The notes below the pieces were generated by a model. That model had not been told where the DNA came from. It saw nothing but the letters and a program-made list of their open reading frames with translations, and ran no database searches. From positions 124,001 to 188,000 of the forward strand of contig NZ_AUEK01000011.1 in the NCBI RefSeq assembly GCF_000425945.1: DNA of 64,000 bases, written 5' to 3'. Position 1 is the stretch's first letter; each line of letters begins with the position of its first letter. A program made the translations under genes and the position numbers. Shown in pieces: positions 44,799 through 53,227 of the stretch. Origin of the DNA: Candidatus Solirubrobacter pratensis (GTDB lineage Bacteria; Actinomycetota; Thermoleophilia; Solirubrobacterales; Solirubrobacteraceae).

Positions 44799-45432
44799 AC
44801 ATCGGCCAGTGGCCGGCGTCGAGCTCGGCGACGTCGTCCCACGCGGGCGCGGGACTCGGGCAGCGCGTGCAGTTCAGGTAGCGGCGGGGGACCTTCGGCG
44901 CGCCGATCGCGATCGCCTGCTCGAAGGTGCCGATCGGGTGGCCGGCGTCGTGCGCGCGGATCCAGGCGCGCTGCGCGGGCGTGAGGTCGTGGCGGCCGTA
45001 GTAGGCGTCGAGCTGCTCGTCGGTCATGAACGGGATCCGCCGACCTCCGTTCGCCGCCGCCTCCATCGCGGCGCGGTACTCGGGCCCGCCGGCGTCGAAC
45101 AGCGAGACGCCGTCCTGCGGGACCAGGGCGTCGAGGTAGATCACGCGCGAGAGGCGCTCGGGCGCGCGGTCGGCGACGCCGCCGACGACGGCTCCCGCGT
45201 ACGAGTGGCCGACGAGGACGACGTCGGTCAGGTCGTGGGCGGCGAGCGTCGCGATGACGTCGGTGATGTGGGTGTCCAGGTTCGTCTCGGGCGTCGCGAG
45301 GTGCGCGCGCTCGCCGAGCCCGGTGAGCGTGAGGGCGTGCACGTCGTGGCCGCCGGCGCGCAGGAGGGCGGCGACCCGGGACCAGGCGGCGCCGCCGAGG
45401 CAGGCGCCGGGGACGAGGGCGAAAGTGGTCAT
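44758..45432 (-). CDS. Alpha/beta hydrolase, esterase/hydroxynitrile-lyase-like group
   Basis: This 224-residue small alpha/beta hydrolase is close to the plant methylesterase/hydroxynitrile lyase type: LVPGACLGGAAWSRVAALL, nucleophile Ser77 in GHSYAG, and catalytic His in DAGHWPMFTAPEAL. No cap domain is present. The start ATG 45432 is followed by MTTFALVPGA; its 3' end overlaps the CtaG-like end by 41 bases on the other strand. It is divergent from the WYL regulator with a clean palindrome between them, so it is probably controlled by that regulator. The substrate is unknown; small ester hydrolysis is the usual activity. Confidence 0.9.
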   Translation of the reverse strand: MTTFALVPGACLGGAAWSRVAALLRAGGHDVHALTLTGLGERAHLATPETNLDTHITDVIATLAAHDLTDVVLVGHSYAGAVVGGVADRAPERLSRVIYLDALVPQDGVSLFDAGGPEYRAAMEAAANGGRRIPFMTDEQLDAYYGRHDLTPAQRAWIRAHDAGHPIGTFEQAIAIGAPKVPRRYLNCTRCPSPAPAWDDVAELDAGHWPMFTAPEALAAALTA

Positions 45433-45450
45433 GCGGTTCAAGGTATGCGA

Positions 45451-45477
45451 GAATGCGGGCGGTTTCGGTCCGCATTC
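45451..45477. promoter_or_regulatory. Inverted-repeat operator between hydrolase and WYL regulator genes
   Basis: Perfect eight-base arms GAATGCGG (45451-45458) and CCGCATTC (45470-45477) are separated by 11 bases, ending directly against the WYL regulator ATG and 18 bases from the divergent hydrolase ATG. The 19-base centre spacing (two helical turns) suits a dimeric helix-turn-helix protein controlling both genes. Confidence 0.65.
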
Positions 45478-46416
45478 ATGTCTCGTCCCGCCACACGCGT
45501 CTTCGCCCTGCTCGAGCTGTTGCAGGACCGCGCCGAGGTCTCCGGGGCGGAGCTGGCGGAGCGCCTGGAGGTCGACCCGCGGACGGTCCGCCGCTACGCG
45601 ACCAAGCTGCAGGAGCTCGGCATCCCGGTCGAGGCGAGGCGCGGCCGCCACGGCGGCTATCGGCTGCGGCCCGGCTACAAGCTCCCGCCCTTGATGCTCA
45701 CGGACGACGAGGCGACCGCGGTGGTGCTCGGCCTCGTGGCGGCCGAGCGCTTCGGGCTCCCGACCGCCGACGCGGCGCTTGCGAAGATCCGCCGCGTCCT
45801 GCCGGTCGCGCTGCGCGACCGCGTCGCCGCGCTCCAGCAGACGCTCGGGTTCACCCGCGCGGAGACGCCGGCGGCGTCACCGGCCACGCCCACGCTGCTC
45901 ACCCTCGCCGCGGCGGCGCGGAAGCGGCGGCGCGCGCGGATGACGTACACGACGCACGAGGGCTTGGTGAGCGAGCGCGATGTCGACCCGTACGGGATCG
46001 TGTTCCACAACGGGCGCTGGTACCTGGCCGCCCTGGCGGGCGAGGACATCCGCACGTTCCGCGTCGACCGGGTCGCGGCCGTGGCGGTGCTCGAGGACCC
46101 GGCCGCGCCGGCACCGCCAGGGTTCGACGCGGCCGCGCACGTCGCGCGGTCACTCGCGCGCGTGCCGTGGCGATGGGAGGTCGAGGTCCTGCTCTCGACG
46201 ACCCTGGACGAGGCGCGCGCCCGGGTGCCGGCGACGATGGCGGAGCTGTCCGGCGAGGACGGCGCGGTCGTGATGGTGTGCCGCGCCGAGCAGCTGGACG
46301 GGATGGCGCAGATGCTCGCGGGGCTCGGGTGGCCGTTCGTGATCCGGCGACCGGACGAGCTGCGCGACGCCGTCTCGGCCCTGGCGCGGCAGCTTGATGC
46401 GGCGAGCCGGGCGTAG
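45478..46416 (+). CDS. WYL-domain helix-turn-helix transcriptional regulator
   Basis: This 312-residue regulator has an N-terminal DeoR/HTH_11-like DNA-binding domain (VFALLELLQDRAEVSGAELAERLEVDPRTVRRYATKLQ). A linker follows (RRGRHGGYRLRPGYKLPPLMLTDDEA), then the WYL domain around 140-230 with GRWYLAALAGEDIRTFRVDRV, whose WYLAAL is the family hallmark, and a C-terminal WCX-like extension. WYL proteins sense small ligands or nucleic acids. It is divergent from the alpha/beta hydrolase, with a strong inverted repeat between them. Autoregulation and control of the hydrolase are inferred. Confidence 0.92.
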   Translation: MSRPATRVFALLELLQDRAEVSGAELAERLEVDPRTVRRYATKLQELGIPVEARRGRHGGYRLRPGYKLPPLMLTDDEATAVVLGLVAAERFGLPTADAALAKIRRVLPVALRDRVAALQQTLGFTRAETPAASPATPTLLTLAAAARKRRRARMTYTTHEGLVSERDVDPYGIVFHNGRWYLAALAGEDIRTFRVDRVAAVAVLEDPAAPAPPGFDAAAHVARSLARVPWRWEVEVLLSTTLDEARARVPATMAELSGEDGAVVMVCRAEQLDGMAQMLAGLGWPFVIRRPDELRDAVSALARQLDAASRA

Positions 46417-46459
46417 CGGGTCGCGAGCGAGCATCGCCGGGCACGACGCGCCGCGCATA

Positions 46460-46475
46460 CGCCGAAGCTTCGGCG
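46460..46475. other. 16-base perfect palindrome
   Basis: CGCCGAAGCTTCGGCG is self-complementary. A similar core (GAAGCTTCG at 46988-46996) recurs 520 bases on, followed by a related stretch (CACCCC, then GGCCCGGCGCT). It lies 43 bases after the WYL gene stop, so a terminator role is possible. Confidence 0.4.
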
Positions 46476-46540
46476 CACACCCCTTCGCCCGGCGCTCGGG
46501 CCCCGCGGCCGCCGAGGGCGACCGCGCGGGATCTCGCGGG

Positions 46541-46870
46541 CCGGCGAACTGCGCGGGGTGAGGGATGCGGGACGATTTGGCCCGCCGGCCGCGATCGACC
46601 ACTCGCTCGTCGAGCCCGAGGGGCCCGCGCGACCACTCGGCCGCGCGCACCGCGTTCGGCAGCGCAGGCCTCGCGGGCCCGGCAGGACCGGCGAACTGCG
46701 CGGGCGAGGGATGCGGGACGAGTTGGCCCGGCGGCGCGGCGGCCACGATCGACCACTCGCTCGACGAGCCCGAGGGCCCGCGCGACCACTCGGCCGCGCG
46801 CACCGCGTTCGGCAGCGCAGGCCTCGCGGGCCCGGCAGGACCGGCGAACTGCGCGGGTAAGGGATGCGGG
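46541..46870. repeat. Tandem repeat of 147- and 153-base units
   Basis: Two long units begin at 46541 and 46688, and a third begins at 46841 and breaks off after about 30 bases. Each starts CCGGCGAACTGCGCGGG, then GAGGGATGCGGG, and ends with GCGCAGGCCTCGCGGGCCCGGCAGGA. The units are nearly identical apart from one short stretch. Their lengths (147 and 153) are multiples of three, so long open frames run through both strands, but these look like repeat artefacts rather than genes. The block sits in a gene-free stretch between the WYL regulator and the MmcQ/YjbR-like gene. Confidence 0.8.
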
Positions 46871-47148
46871 TCTACGTCGCTGGCCGGGAACGCCGCCCAC
46901 GAACGACCAGTCGGACGGGCCCAATCGCGCACGAGTGATCACCACCGGCACGAGCCGAGGGGTGCCCTACGAACCTTCGAACTATTCGAAGCTTCGTCGT
47001 GCACCCCCTGGCCCGGCGCTCCAAACGACCACCCGGCCTCGCAGACCCCGAAGCCAAATGGACGCCCTCCCTTACCAGCGCAGTTCGCCCGAACCCGGCG
47101 GAGAGACCCCACGGAGACCCGCGCCGCCCTCGGCGAACTGCGGCTCGG
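46871..47148. other. Rest of the gene-free repeat region
   Basis: No plausible gene is visible. At 47063-47090 there is an inverted, imperfect copy of the repeat head found at 46841-46868 (GCGCAGTTCGCC against GGCGAACTGCGC). A further direct copy, CGGCGAACTGCG, is at 47131-47142. The core GAAGCTTCG recurs at 46988. The stretch is rich in CCACGA/CGACCA-like low-complexity sequence. Confidence 0.55.
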
Positions 47149-47445
47149 TCAGCTCGGCGAGCGCGCGAAGGCGAGCGCCTCGTGCGCCAACGGGAGCCAG
47201 GCGTCGCTCTCCCGGACCACCACCCACTCGCGCAGAGGCTTCCCCTGCCCGCGATCGAACGGCACCGCGCTCGTCTCCGAGACCAGCGCGGCGCACCGGT
47301 CCGCCGGCAGCTTGAAGACGACCGCGCCCTCGTAGTCGATCGCGAAGATCTTCCCCTCGCGCTTGAGGACCTCGCGCGCGAACCCGCGGCCGCGCGTCAC
47401 GTCGGGCTCGCCCTCGAACGCCCGCGCTACGTCCGCGAAAGTCAT
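47149..47445 (-). CDS. MmcQ/YjbR-like small protein
   Basis: This 98-residue protein of the MmcQ/YjbR-like type (single alpha/beta domain) starts [16 protein letters not shown], with [16 protein letters not shown] and [24 protein letters not shown] in the middle. Members bind DNA weakly or have unknown roles; none is well established. Its ATG overlaps the thioesterase stop by four bases, so it is co-translated as the second gene of a pair. The gene ends next to the repeat block. Confidence 0.8.
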   Translation of the reverse strand: MTFADVARAFEGEPDVTRGRGFAREVLKREGKIFAIDYEGAVVFKLPADRCAALVSETSAVPFDRGQGKPLREWVVVRESDAWLPLAHEALAFARSPS

Positions 47446-47846
47446 GCCAGGGCCTCCAGGGCCGAGCGCAGCCGCCCATCGATCGCCACCGGCCGGCGGC
47501 TCGCGCGATCGACGAAGACGTGGACGAACCAGCCCTCGGCCGCGGGATCGTCGGAGCCCTCGCGATACAGGGCGAGCTCATAGCGGACGCTCGAGCGTCC
47601 CAGCTCGCCGACGCGCAGCGCGCCCTCGACCGCCTCGGGGAACGCGAGCGCGGCGTGGTAGGTGCAGTGCGATTCCGCGCACACGCCGATCACCTGCCCC
47701 GCGTGGATGTCGAGCGCGCCCTGCTCGATCAGGTACGCGTTGATGATGGTGTCGAAGAACGCGTAGTACTCGACGTTGTTGACGTGCCCGTAGACGTCGT
47801 TGTCGGCCCAGCGTGTCGAGATCAGGCGGCGGTGGGGATAGCTCAC
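47442..47846 (-). CDS. Acyl-CoA thioesterase, 4-hydroxybenzoyl-CoA thioesterase-like
   Basis: This hotdog-fold protein has 134 residues from the GTG at 47846. The pattern [27 protein letters not shown] near the N-terminus carries the Asp-containing active-site loop of the 4HBT group. The helix [12 protein letters not shown] and strands [13 protein letters not shown] and [10 protein letters not shown] follow. Such enzymes release acyl groups from CoA. An earlier GTG (47876) adds ten residues but lies behind no ribosome site; GGGAG is 14 bases before my chosen start. A small GGGAGC/GCTCCC hairpin overlaps this region. Confidence 0.85.
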   Translation of the reverse strand: MSYPHRRLISTRWADNDVYGHVNNVEYYAFFDTIINAYLIEQGALDIHAGQVIGVCAESHCTYHAALAFPEAVEGALRVGELGRSSVRYELALYREGSDDPAAEGWFVHVFVDRASRRPVAIDGRLRSALEALA

Positions 47847-47919
47847 CGGGAGCAGTATCGCTCCCAGGTCTCCCACAGGGGTTCGTCGCGACCGCGCGCC
47901 GGAGGCGTCCAGCAGCCGT

Positions 47920-48240
47920 TCAGCCGCCGGCGAGAACGACGTCGTAGCCCTCGGCGCGAAGCAGCTCGACGACGAGGGTCCGGTGATCCCCCTGCAGCTC
48001 GATCATCCCGTCCTTGGCGGATCCGCCCACGCCGCAGCGCTTCTTCAGCCGGCCCGCGAGCGCGCGAAGGCCGGCGTCGTCGAGCGGCACGTTGGAGATC
48101 GTCGTGACGGGCTTGCCCTTGCGCCCCGCGACCTCGCGCCGGACCTTCACGCGACCGCCGGACGGAGCCTGCCGCGCGGGCTCCTCCGGGCGCCGCTTGC
48201 GCTGGTCGCCGCCCGAGCTCGACCAGACGAGATCGCTCAC
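47920..48240 (-). CDS. SUI1/YciH-like translation factor
   Basis: This 106-residue protein has the eIF1/SUI1 domain at its C-terminal half: [52 protein letters not shown] and GYDVVLAGG. The GVGGS loop is the family signature. Bacterial YciH proteins affect start-codon selection on the ribosome. The N-terminal 30 residues are polar and probably flexible. The start is a GTG at 48240 overlapping the FKBP stop by four bases, so it is the second gene of that pair. Confidence 0.88.
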   Translation of the reverse strand: MSDLVWSSSGGDQRKRRPEEPARQAPSGGRVKVRREVAGRKGKPVTTISNVPLDDAGLRALAGRLKKRCGVGGSAKDGMIELQGDHRTLVVELLRAEGYDVVLAGG

Positions 48241-48605
48241 CGCACGCCGATGAGGTCGACGACGAACACGAGCGTCTCGTCGGGCTTGATCACGGGCGGC
48301 GCGCCGCGCTTGCCGTAGCCGAGGTTCGGCGGGATCGTGATCCGCCGCCGGCCGCCGACCTTCATGCCGGCGACGCCCTGGTCCCAGCCCTGGATGACCT
48401 GGCCCTTGCCGAGGCCGAACTTGAACGTGTCGCCGCGGTCCCACGACGCGTCGAACTGGTCGCCCGTCGACCACGAGTGACCGACGTAGTGGACTTCGAC
48501 GATCCTCCCAGAGACCGCCTCGTCGCCCTCGCCGACGACGATGTCCTCGAGCTCGAGCTGGTAGGACGGCGGTCCGTCCGGGATCTCGACAGCGGGCTTG
48601 TCCAT
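48237..48605 (-). CDS. FKBP-type peptidyl-prolyl cis-trans isomerase
   Basis: This 122-residue single FKBP domain has no signal peptide, so it is cytoplasmic. Motifs are VHYVGHSWSTGDQFDASWDRGD near 45-66, FGLGKGQVIQGWDQGVAGMKVGGRRRITIPPNLGYG and [11 protein letters not shown] at the end. The binding-pocket residues (Tyr, Phe, Asp, Trp-Gly-Asp pattern) look complete. The start MDKPAVE at 48605 fits family length. It accelerates proline isomerisation in folding proteins. It is followed by the YciH gene and preceded by the aldo/keto reductase. Confidence 0.94.
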   Translation of the reverse strand: MDKPAVEIPDGPPSYQLELEDIVVGEGDEAVSGRIVEVHYVGHSWSTGDQFDASWDRGDTFKFGLGKGQVIQGWDQGVAGMKVGGRRRITIPPNLGYGKRGAPPVIKPDETLVFVVDLIGVR

Positions 48606-48615
48606 GCCGCTCACC

Positions 48616-49515
48616 TTAGTTCCAGGGCAGCGCGGATCGGCGCGCCCAGTACTCGCCGCCGTCCTCGCGCAGCTCGGCAAGGTCAGGCACCTCGCCGACC
48701 TCCAGCGCGCGCAGGTTGGACCCCAGCGTGTCGATCGTCGCCGCGCCGGAGAGCACGACGCCCGCCCACGGGCGCGTGAGGATCGCGGCCAGCGCGAGCG
48801 CGTCCGGCGTCGTGCCCAGCTCCGCCGCGGCGGCGTCCAGGGCGGGCGCGCGGCCGACCGTCGCGAGCCGCCCGTTCGCGAGCCCCTCCTTCACATACAC
48901 GGTGAGCCCGGCCGCCGCGGCGCGCTCGAGCGCCGGCTCGGCGCTGCGCTCGTGCAGGTTCCACGTGGCCTGCACGGCGCTGAAGATGCCCAGCTCGCGG
49001 GCGCGATCGAGCGTCTCCTCCTGGCTCACGCCGCTGACGCTGACGCCGAGCGGCACGCCCGCCTCGACCATCGCCGACAGCACCGCGTCGTTCTCGAGCA
49101 CGCCGCTATCCGGGGTCGCCGAGTGGATCTGGTAGAGGTCGAGCCGATCGCCGAGCAGCTCGCGCGACTCCGCGAGCTGGCGGCGGAACGTGTCGGCGTC
49201 GTGGTGCTTGACCTCCGGTGGATCGGCCGCGACCTCCCAGCCGGCGGTGTACACGTAGCCCCACTTGGAGCTGATCCGCACGCCGGCCGGGTCGCGCGAG
49301 CGCAGCCACTCGCCCAGGAACTCCTCCGCGCGCCCGTACGAGCGCGCGGCGTCGAAGTCGCGCACGCCGGCCGCATAGGCCGCGTCCAGCACCGCGTGGG
49401 AGCGGGCGCGCAGGGCGGCGACGGAGCGGTCGGCGCCGAGATCGGCGCCGTGGCCGAGGTTCAGGTAGCCGGGGCGGCCGAGGGCGGCGAGCCCGAGTCC
49501 GATGCGAGCGCTCAT
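48616..49515 (-). CDS. Aldo/keto reductase family oxidoreductase
   Basis: This 299-residue TIM-barrel NADPH-dependent reductase has the catalytic Asp and Tyr in DFDAARSYG, the Lys in SSKWGYVYT and the His in YQIHSATPDSG, so the tetrad is complete. The C-terminal cofactor-binding loop follows (VVLSGAATIDTLGSNLRAL). It belongs to the branch with an N-terminal GLAALGRPGYLNLG. The physiological substrate is unknown. It ends ten bases before the FKBP gene and is divergent from the CocE-like secreted hydrolase. Confidence 0.92.
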   Translation of the reverse strand: MSARIGLGLAALGRPGYLNLGHGADLGADRSVAALRARSHAVLDAAYAAGVRDFDAARSYGRAEEFLGEWLRSRDPAGVRISSKWGYVYTAGWEVAADPPEVKHHDADTFRRQLAESRELLGDRLDLYQIHSATPDSGVLENDAVLSAMVEAGVPLGVSVSGVSQEETLDRARELGIFSAVQATWNLHERSAEPALERAAAAGLTVYVKEGLANGRLATVGRAPALDAAAAELGTTPDALALAAILTRPWAGVVLSGAATIDTLGSNLRALEVGEVPDLAELREDGGEYWARRSALPWN

Positions 49516-49555
49516 CGCACCGCAAGCTAGCGGCGGTGCGTGCGTTCACGTATCC

Positions 49556-51238
49556 ATGCGCACCCTGCTCGCCCTCGCCGTGGCGCTCTGCTTCCCGGCC
49601 GCTGCCTTCGCCGACGCCCCGCCGCCCGGGGCGACGTGGACCCAGGCCACGATCAAGGAGGCCGACGGCACCAGACTGCACGCCGACGTGCTGCGTCCCG
49701 CCGGCCTGCCCGCGGACGCCAGGACGCCCGTGATCCTCTCGATCGGCCCGTACTTCAACCACTCGGGCCAGACGGGTCCCGCCGGGCCCGTCGAGGGCAC
49801 CCCGTACACGCCCACGGGTGAGGCCGGACCGTCCGCGCGGTTCTACGACTTCATCGAAGGCGCGAAGCTGATGGAGCGCGGCTACACGTGGGTGCAGGTC
49901 GACCTGCGCGGCTTCGGCGGCTCGACGGGCTGCCTCGACTGGGGCGGCCCGGGCGAGCAGGCGGACGCGAAGGCGGCGGTCGAGTGGGCGGCGGCGCAGC
50001 CGTGGTCGACCGGCAAGGTCGGCATGTACGGCAAGTCCTACGACGGCGCGACCGGGCTGATGGGCATCGCGCAGCAGCCCGCGGGACTGGCCGCCGTCGT
50101 CTCGCAGGAGCCGGTGTATGACCTCTACCGCTACCTCTACACCAACCGGGTCCGCTTCACGAACTCGCTCGCGACGCCGCTGCTGTACGACGCGATCGCC
50201 GGCACGCCGGGCACGACCGGCGACACGCTCGCCTACAACGCCGACTCGCTGAATGACGTCGCGCGTCCCGGCTGCCCGGCGCTGAACTGGCTCGACCAGC
50301 AGAGCTCCGACCACGGCTCGGCGTATTGGAGGGCGCGCGACTACATCGCCGCCACCAAGGGCAAGACGACGCCGCTGTTCCTCACGCAGGGCTTCATCGA
50401 GGACAACACCAAGCCCGACGGGACGTGGGACCTCTATAACGGCCTCGCCGGCCCGAAGCGGGCGTGGTTCGGCATGTGGGACCACGTGCGCGGCAACGAC
50501 GCCGACGCGTCCGGCCGGCTGCTGATGGGCCGCCACGGCTGGTTCGACGAGGTGATGCGCTTCTTCGACCGCTATGTGAAGGGCGCGCAGGTCGCCGACG
50601 ACCCGCCCGTCGCGGTCGAGAGCAGCGACGGCACGTGGCGCGCGGAGGACGCGTGGCCGCCCGCCGACTCCGCCCCCGCCGGCATCACGCTGAACCGTGG
50701 CTCCTACACCGACGACGGCCAGAACGACGGCACCGGGTCAGGCGCCGGCACCGGCATCTGGACGATCTCCAAGCCGCTCGCCGCCGGCGCGCATCTGGCC
50801 GGCGTCCCGAAGCTCTCCGTCGACGTGGCGAGCGCGCCGAGCCGCGCCAACCTCGTCGCCGACGTGTACGACATCGACGCCGGCAACCAGGCGACGCTGA
50901 TCTCGCGCGGCGCGGACCTGCTCAATGGCGCCGGCAGCACCACGTTCGACCTCTACGGGGACGACTGGAAGCTGCCCGCGGGGCACCGCGTCGGCGTACT
51001 GCTCACCAGCGCCAACGCCGAGTGGTGGCTGCATGTCCCGACGCTCGGGACGGTGGACGTCGCCGCCGCGCGCATCGAGCTGCCGTTCCTGCGCTGCACC
51101 CGCACGGCGACGATCGAGGGCGGCCCGTCGGTGAAGCTCGACTCCTACCGCGCCGAGGCCCCGTTCGCGGTCGGAGCGGACACGGTGGCGGCGGCCGAGC
51201 GAGCGGACTTCGAGGTGCCCGCAACGAGCGCCTGCTGA
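49556..51238 (+). CDS. Secreted X-Pro dipeptidyl-peptidase / CocE-type hydrolase
   Basis: This 560-residue protein has a signal peptide (MRTLLALAVALCFPAAAFA) and then an alpha/beta hydrolase with nucleophile Ser161 in YGKSYDGATG, Asp around 330-345 near KTTPLFLTQGF and His in MGRHGWFDE. A C-terminal jelly-roll domain follows from about residue 395 (PKLSVDVASAPSRANLVADV), as in the S15/CocE group. Substrates in the family range from Pro-peptides to cocaine-like esters; the true one is unknown. The start at 49556 follows from the signal peptide. The intervening 40 bases to the divergent aldo/keto reductase hold the shared control region. Confidence 0.9.
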   Translation: MRTLLALAVALCFPAAAFADAPPPGATWTQATIKEADGTRLHADVLRPAGLPADARTPVILSIGPYFNHSGQTGPAGPVEGTPYTPTGEAGPSARFYDFIEGAKLMERGYTWVQVDLRGFGGSTGCLDWGGPGEQADAKAAVEWAAAQPWSTGKVGMYGKSYDGATGLMGIAQQPAGLAAVVSQEPVYDLYRYLYTNRVRFTNSLATPLLYDAIAGTPGTTGDTLAYNADSLNDVARPGCPALNWLDQQSSDHGSAYWRARDYIAATKGKTTPLFLTQGFIEDNTKPDGTWDLYNGLAGPKRAWFGMWDHVRGNDADASGRLLMGRHGWFDEVMRFFDRYVKGAQVADDPPVAVESSDGTWRAEDAWPPADSAPAGITLNRGSYTDDGQNDGTGSGAGTGIWTISKPLAAGAHLAGVPKLSVDVASAPSRANLVADVYDIDAGNQATLISRGADLLNGAGSTTFDLYGDDWKLPAGHRVGVLLTSANAEWWLHVPTLGTVDVAAARIELPFLRCTRTATIEGGPSVKLDSYRAEAPFAVGADTVAAAERADFEVPATSAC

Positions 51239-51257
51239 CGCGCGCCATACTGGGCGT

Positions 51258-51635
51258 GTGCCCTCACCGGACGATCTGCTGGCCGAGGCCCCGCTCGGGG
51301 CCGCGGTCGCCGCGCTCGCCGAGCGCAACCGCCACCACCTAGCCCAGATGACCGACGAGGAGCGAGCCGACGCTCTGCACCACTGGCACGACCTTGCGGT
51401 GGCCGTGCTCACGGCCGCCGGCGCCGCGCTCGGCGGTGAGGAGGAGTCCGAGCGCGAGAACGGCGGCCGCGCCGTCATCGTCCTCGAGGACGCCGGCCAG
51501 GACGAGGTCGCGGTGCACGCGAGCTTCTTCCCGCAGCTCGAGGACGTCGGCGGCGAGGTCCTCGTCACGCCCGCCCAGGCCGCCGCGCTCGAGCTGCTCG
51601 AGGCGATGACCGGCGCCGACGGCGAAGAGGGCTGA
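51258..51635 (+). CDS. Conserved small acidic protein, unknown function
   Basis: This 125-residue acidic soluble protein has no signal or membrane segment, with helices around RNRHHLAQMTDEERADALHHW and a central strand region (RAVIVLEDAGQDEVAVHASFFPQL). It starts at a GTG 19 bases after the CocE-like stop and ends 43 bases before msrA. I recognise no domain. The clustered His and Asp residues in the N-terminal helix could be structural. Confidence 0.72.
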   Translation: MPSPDDLLAEAPLGAAVAALAERNRHHLAQMTDEERADALHHWHDLAVAVLTAAGAALGGEEESERENGGRAVIVLEDAGQDEVAVHASFFPQLEDVGGEVLVTPAQAAALELLEAMTGADGEEG

Positions 51636-51678
51636 AGACGCGGCGTAACGGAACCGTGCCTGCCCGTACTGTGTAGGC

Positions 51679-52326
51679 ATGTTCCTCCTAGGCTCGAAGT
51701 CCCGCATGGTGGCGCCGGAGGACGCACTCCCCGGCCGCCGTGACCCGATCCCCGTGCCCGACCGGCATTTCGTGCTGGGGACGCCCATCAAGCCGCCGTT
51801 CCCCGAGAACCTCCAGACGGCCGTCGTCGGCATGGGCTGCTTCTGGGGTGCCGAGCGCGTGTTCTGGCAGGCGCCCGGCGTCTACACCACGGCGGTCGGC
51901 TACGCCGGCGGCTACACGCCCAACCCCACCTATGAAGAGGTCTGCAGCGGCCGCACCGGGCACACGGAGGCCGTCCTCGTCGTCTTCGACCCCGAGCAGA
52001 CCGGTTACGAGGAGATCCTCAGGCTCTTCTGGGAGAACCACGACCCGACCCAGGGCATGCGCCAGGGCAACGACGCGGGGACGCAGTACCGCTCGGCGAT
52101 CTACCTGACCGACGAGTCCCAGCGCGCCGCGGTCGAGGCGTCGCAGGCGCTGTTCGGCGAGCGCCTGAAGTCCGCCGGCTACGGCGAGATCACCACCGAG
52201 GTCGCCCCGCTCGGCGAGTTCTACTACGCCGAGGACTACCACCAGCAGTATCTGGCCAAGGTGCCCAACGGCTACTGCGGCCTGGGCGGCACGGGCGTCT
52301 CCTGCCCGATCGGCCTGAACGCCTAG
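51679..52326 (+). CDS. msrA: Peptide-methionine (S)-S-oxide reductase
   Basis: The 215-residue protein has the catalytic Cys54 in the hallmark [11 protein letters not shown] (residues 53-63). [24 protein letters not shown] follows, then [12 protein letters not shown] and [16 protein letters not shown], with recycling cysteines towards the C-terminus ([12 protein letters not shown]). It repairs oxidised methionine in proteins with thioredoxin. An N-terminal extension of about 45 residues before the core is longer than the enteric protein's. Its stop overlaps the convergent hydrolase stop by four bases. Confidence 0.96.
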   Translation: MFLLGSKSRMVAPEDALPGRRDPIPVPDRHFVLGTPIKPPFPENLQTAVVGMGCFWGAERVFWQAPGVYTTAVGYAGGYTPNPTYEEVCSGRTGHTEAVLVVFDPEQTGYEEILRLFWENHDPTQGMRQGNDAGTQYRSAIYLTDESQRAAVEASQALFGERLKSAGYGEITTEVAPLGEFYYAEDYHQQYLAKVPNGYCGLGGTGVSCPIGLNA

Positions 52327-53204
52327 AAGCGCTCGCGCAGGAACGCGTGGACCTCCCCCACGCGCCGCTCGGGGAGCGTGAGGTGCCCGTCGTCGGGCGA
52401 GAGGCGGACGTCGACGCGCGGCAGCCGGCGCGCGAGCCAGACGCCGTGCTCGTACGGGACCATGCGGTCCTGGCGGCCCTGCCACACCTGCACCGGCACG
52501 GCGATCGCGCCGGGATCGAAGCCCCACGGGCCTACGAACGCGAGGTCGTCGTCGACCCAGCCGTCGACCCCGCCGGCAAGGCCGGCGCGGAAGCTCTCCT
52601 GCAGGAAGACCCCGAGCGGGCGGGCGAGCACGGCGGCGTCGGCCGGGCTGAAGACCGATTCGAGATCGCCCTCCGTCAGCTCCTCGGCCTCGTCGCCGAG
52701 CATCCCGGCGCCGAGCCGCTCGAGCAGCGGCCGCAGCTCGGCTTCACCGGCGATCGCCGCCTCGAACTCGCGCACGTTGCCCTCGCCCATCCCGGCGAGG
52801 AAGTCGAAGCCGTCGACGCGCGGGGCGACCGACGCGATCGTCGCGCATGCGACCACGCGGCTCCCCAGCAGCGCCGCGCAGGCCAGCGCGTGCGGGCCGC
52901 CGCCCGACGCGCCCCAGGTCGCGAAGCGCTCGAAGCCGAGCGCATCCGCGATCGCTGCGGCGTCCGCCGCCGCCGACGCGACCGTCCGGCCCGCGTCGCG
53001 CGTCGACTCGCCGTAGCCCGGACGGTGATACGAGAGCAGCCGGATCCCGCGCGCGGCGGCGTCGTCCGCCCACGGCGCGTGGAGCAATCCGGCCCCCGGC
53101 GTGCCGTGGTGCACGAGCACCGGCACACCGCGTGGGTCACCGTCGTCCACCACGCGCAGGCGCCGCCCGTCCGGCCCCGCGATCGTCTGCCACGTCCCCG
53201 CCAT
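52323..53204 (-). CDS. Alpha/beta hydrolase
   Basis: This 293-residue alpha/beta-hydrolase has the oxyanion segment [10 protein letters not shown] near 30-38, nucleophile Ser100 in [12 protein letters not shown], Asp in [11 protein letters not shown] and His in [12 protein letters not shown] helical cap with [20 protein letters not shown] sits between. The close relatives are general ester or amide hydrolases of unknown substrate. The start ATG at 53204 is divergent from the second alpha/beta-hydrolase gene, only 23 bases away. Confidence 0.9.
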   Translation of the reverse strand: MAGTWQTIAGPDGRRLRVVDDGDPRGVPVLVHHGTPGAGLLHAPWADDAAARGIRLLSYHRPGYGESTRDAGRTVASAAADAAAIADALGFERFATWGASGGGPHALACAALLGSRVVACATIASVAPRVDGFDFLAGMGEGNVREFEAAIAGEAELRPLLERLGAGMLGDEAEELTEGDLESVFSPADAAVLARPLGVFLQESFRAGLAGGVDGWVDDDLAFVGPWGFDPGAIAVPVQVWQGRQDRMVPYEHGVWLARRLPRVDVRLSPDDGHLTLPERRVGEVHAFLRERF

Positions 53205-53227
53205 GGCGCAGACACTACGCTCGGAGG

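Noticed and set aside
46565..47335. 256-residue open frame through the repeat block
   Set aside because: Both strands are open because the repeat units are multiples of three; there is no ribosome site or domain, and the end overlaps a real gene on the other strand.
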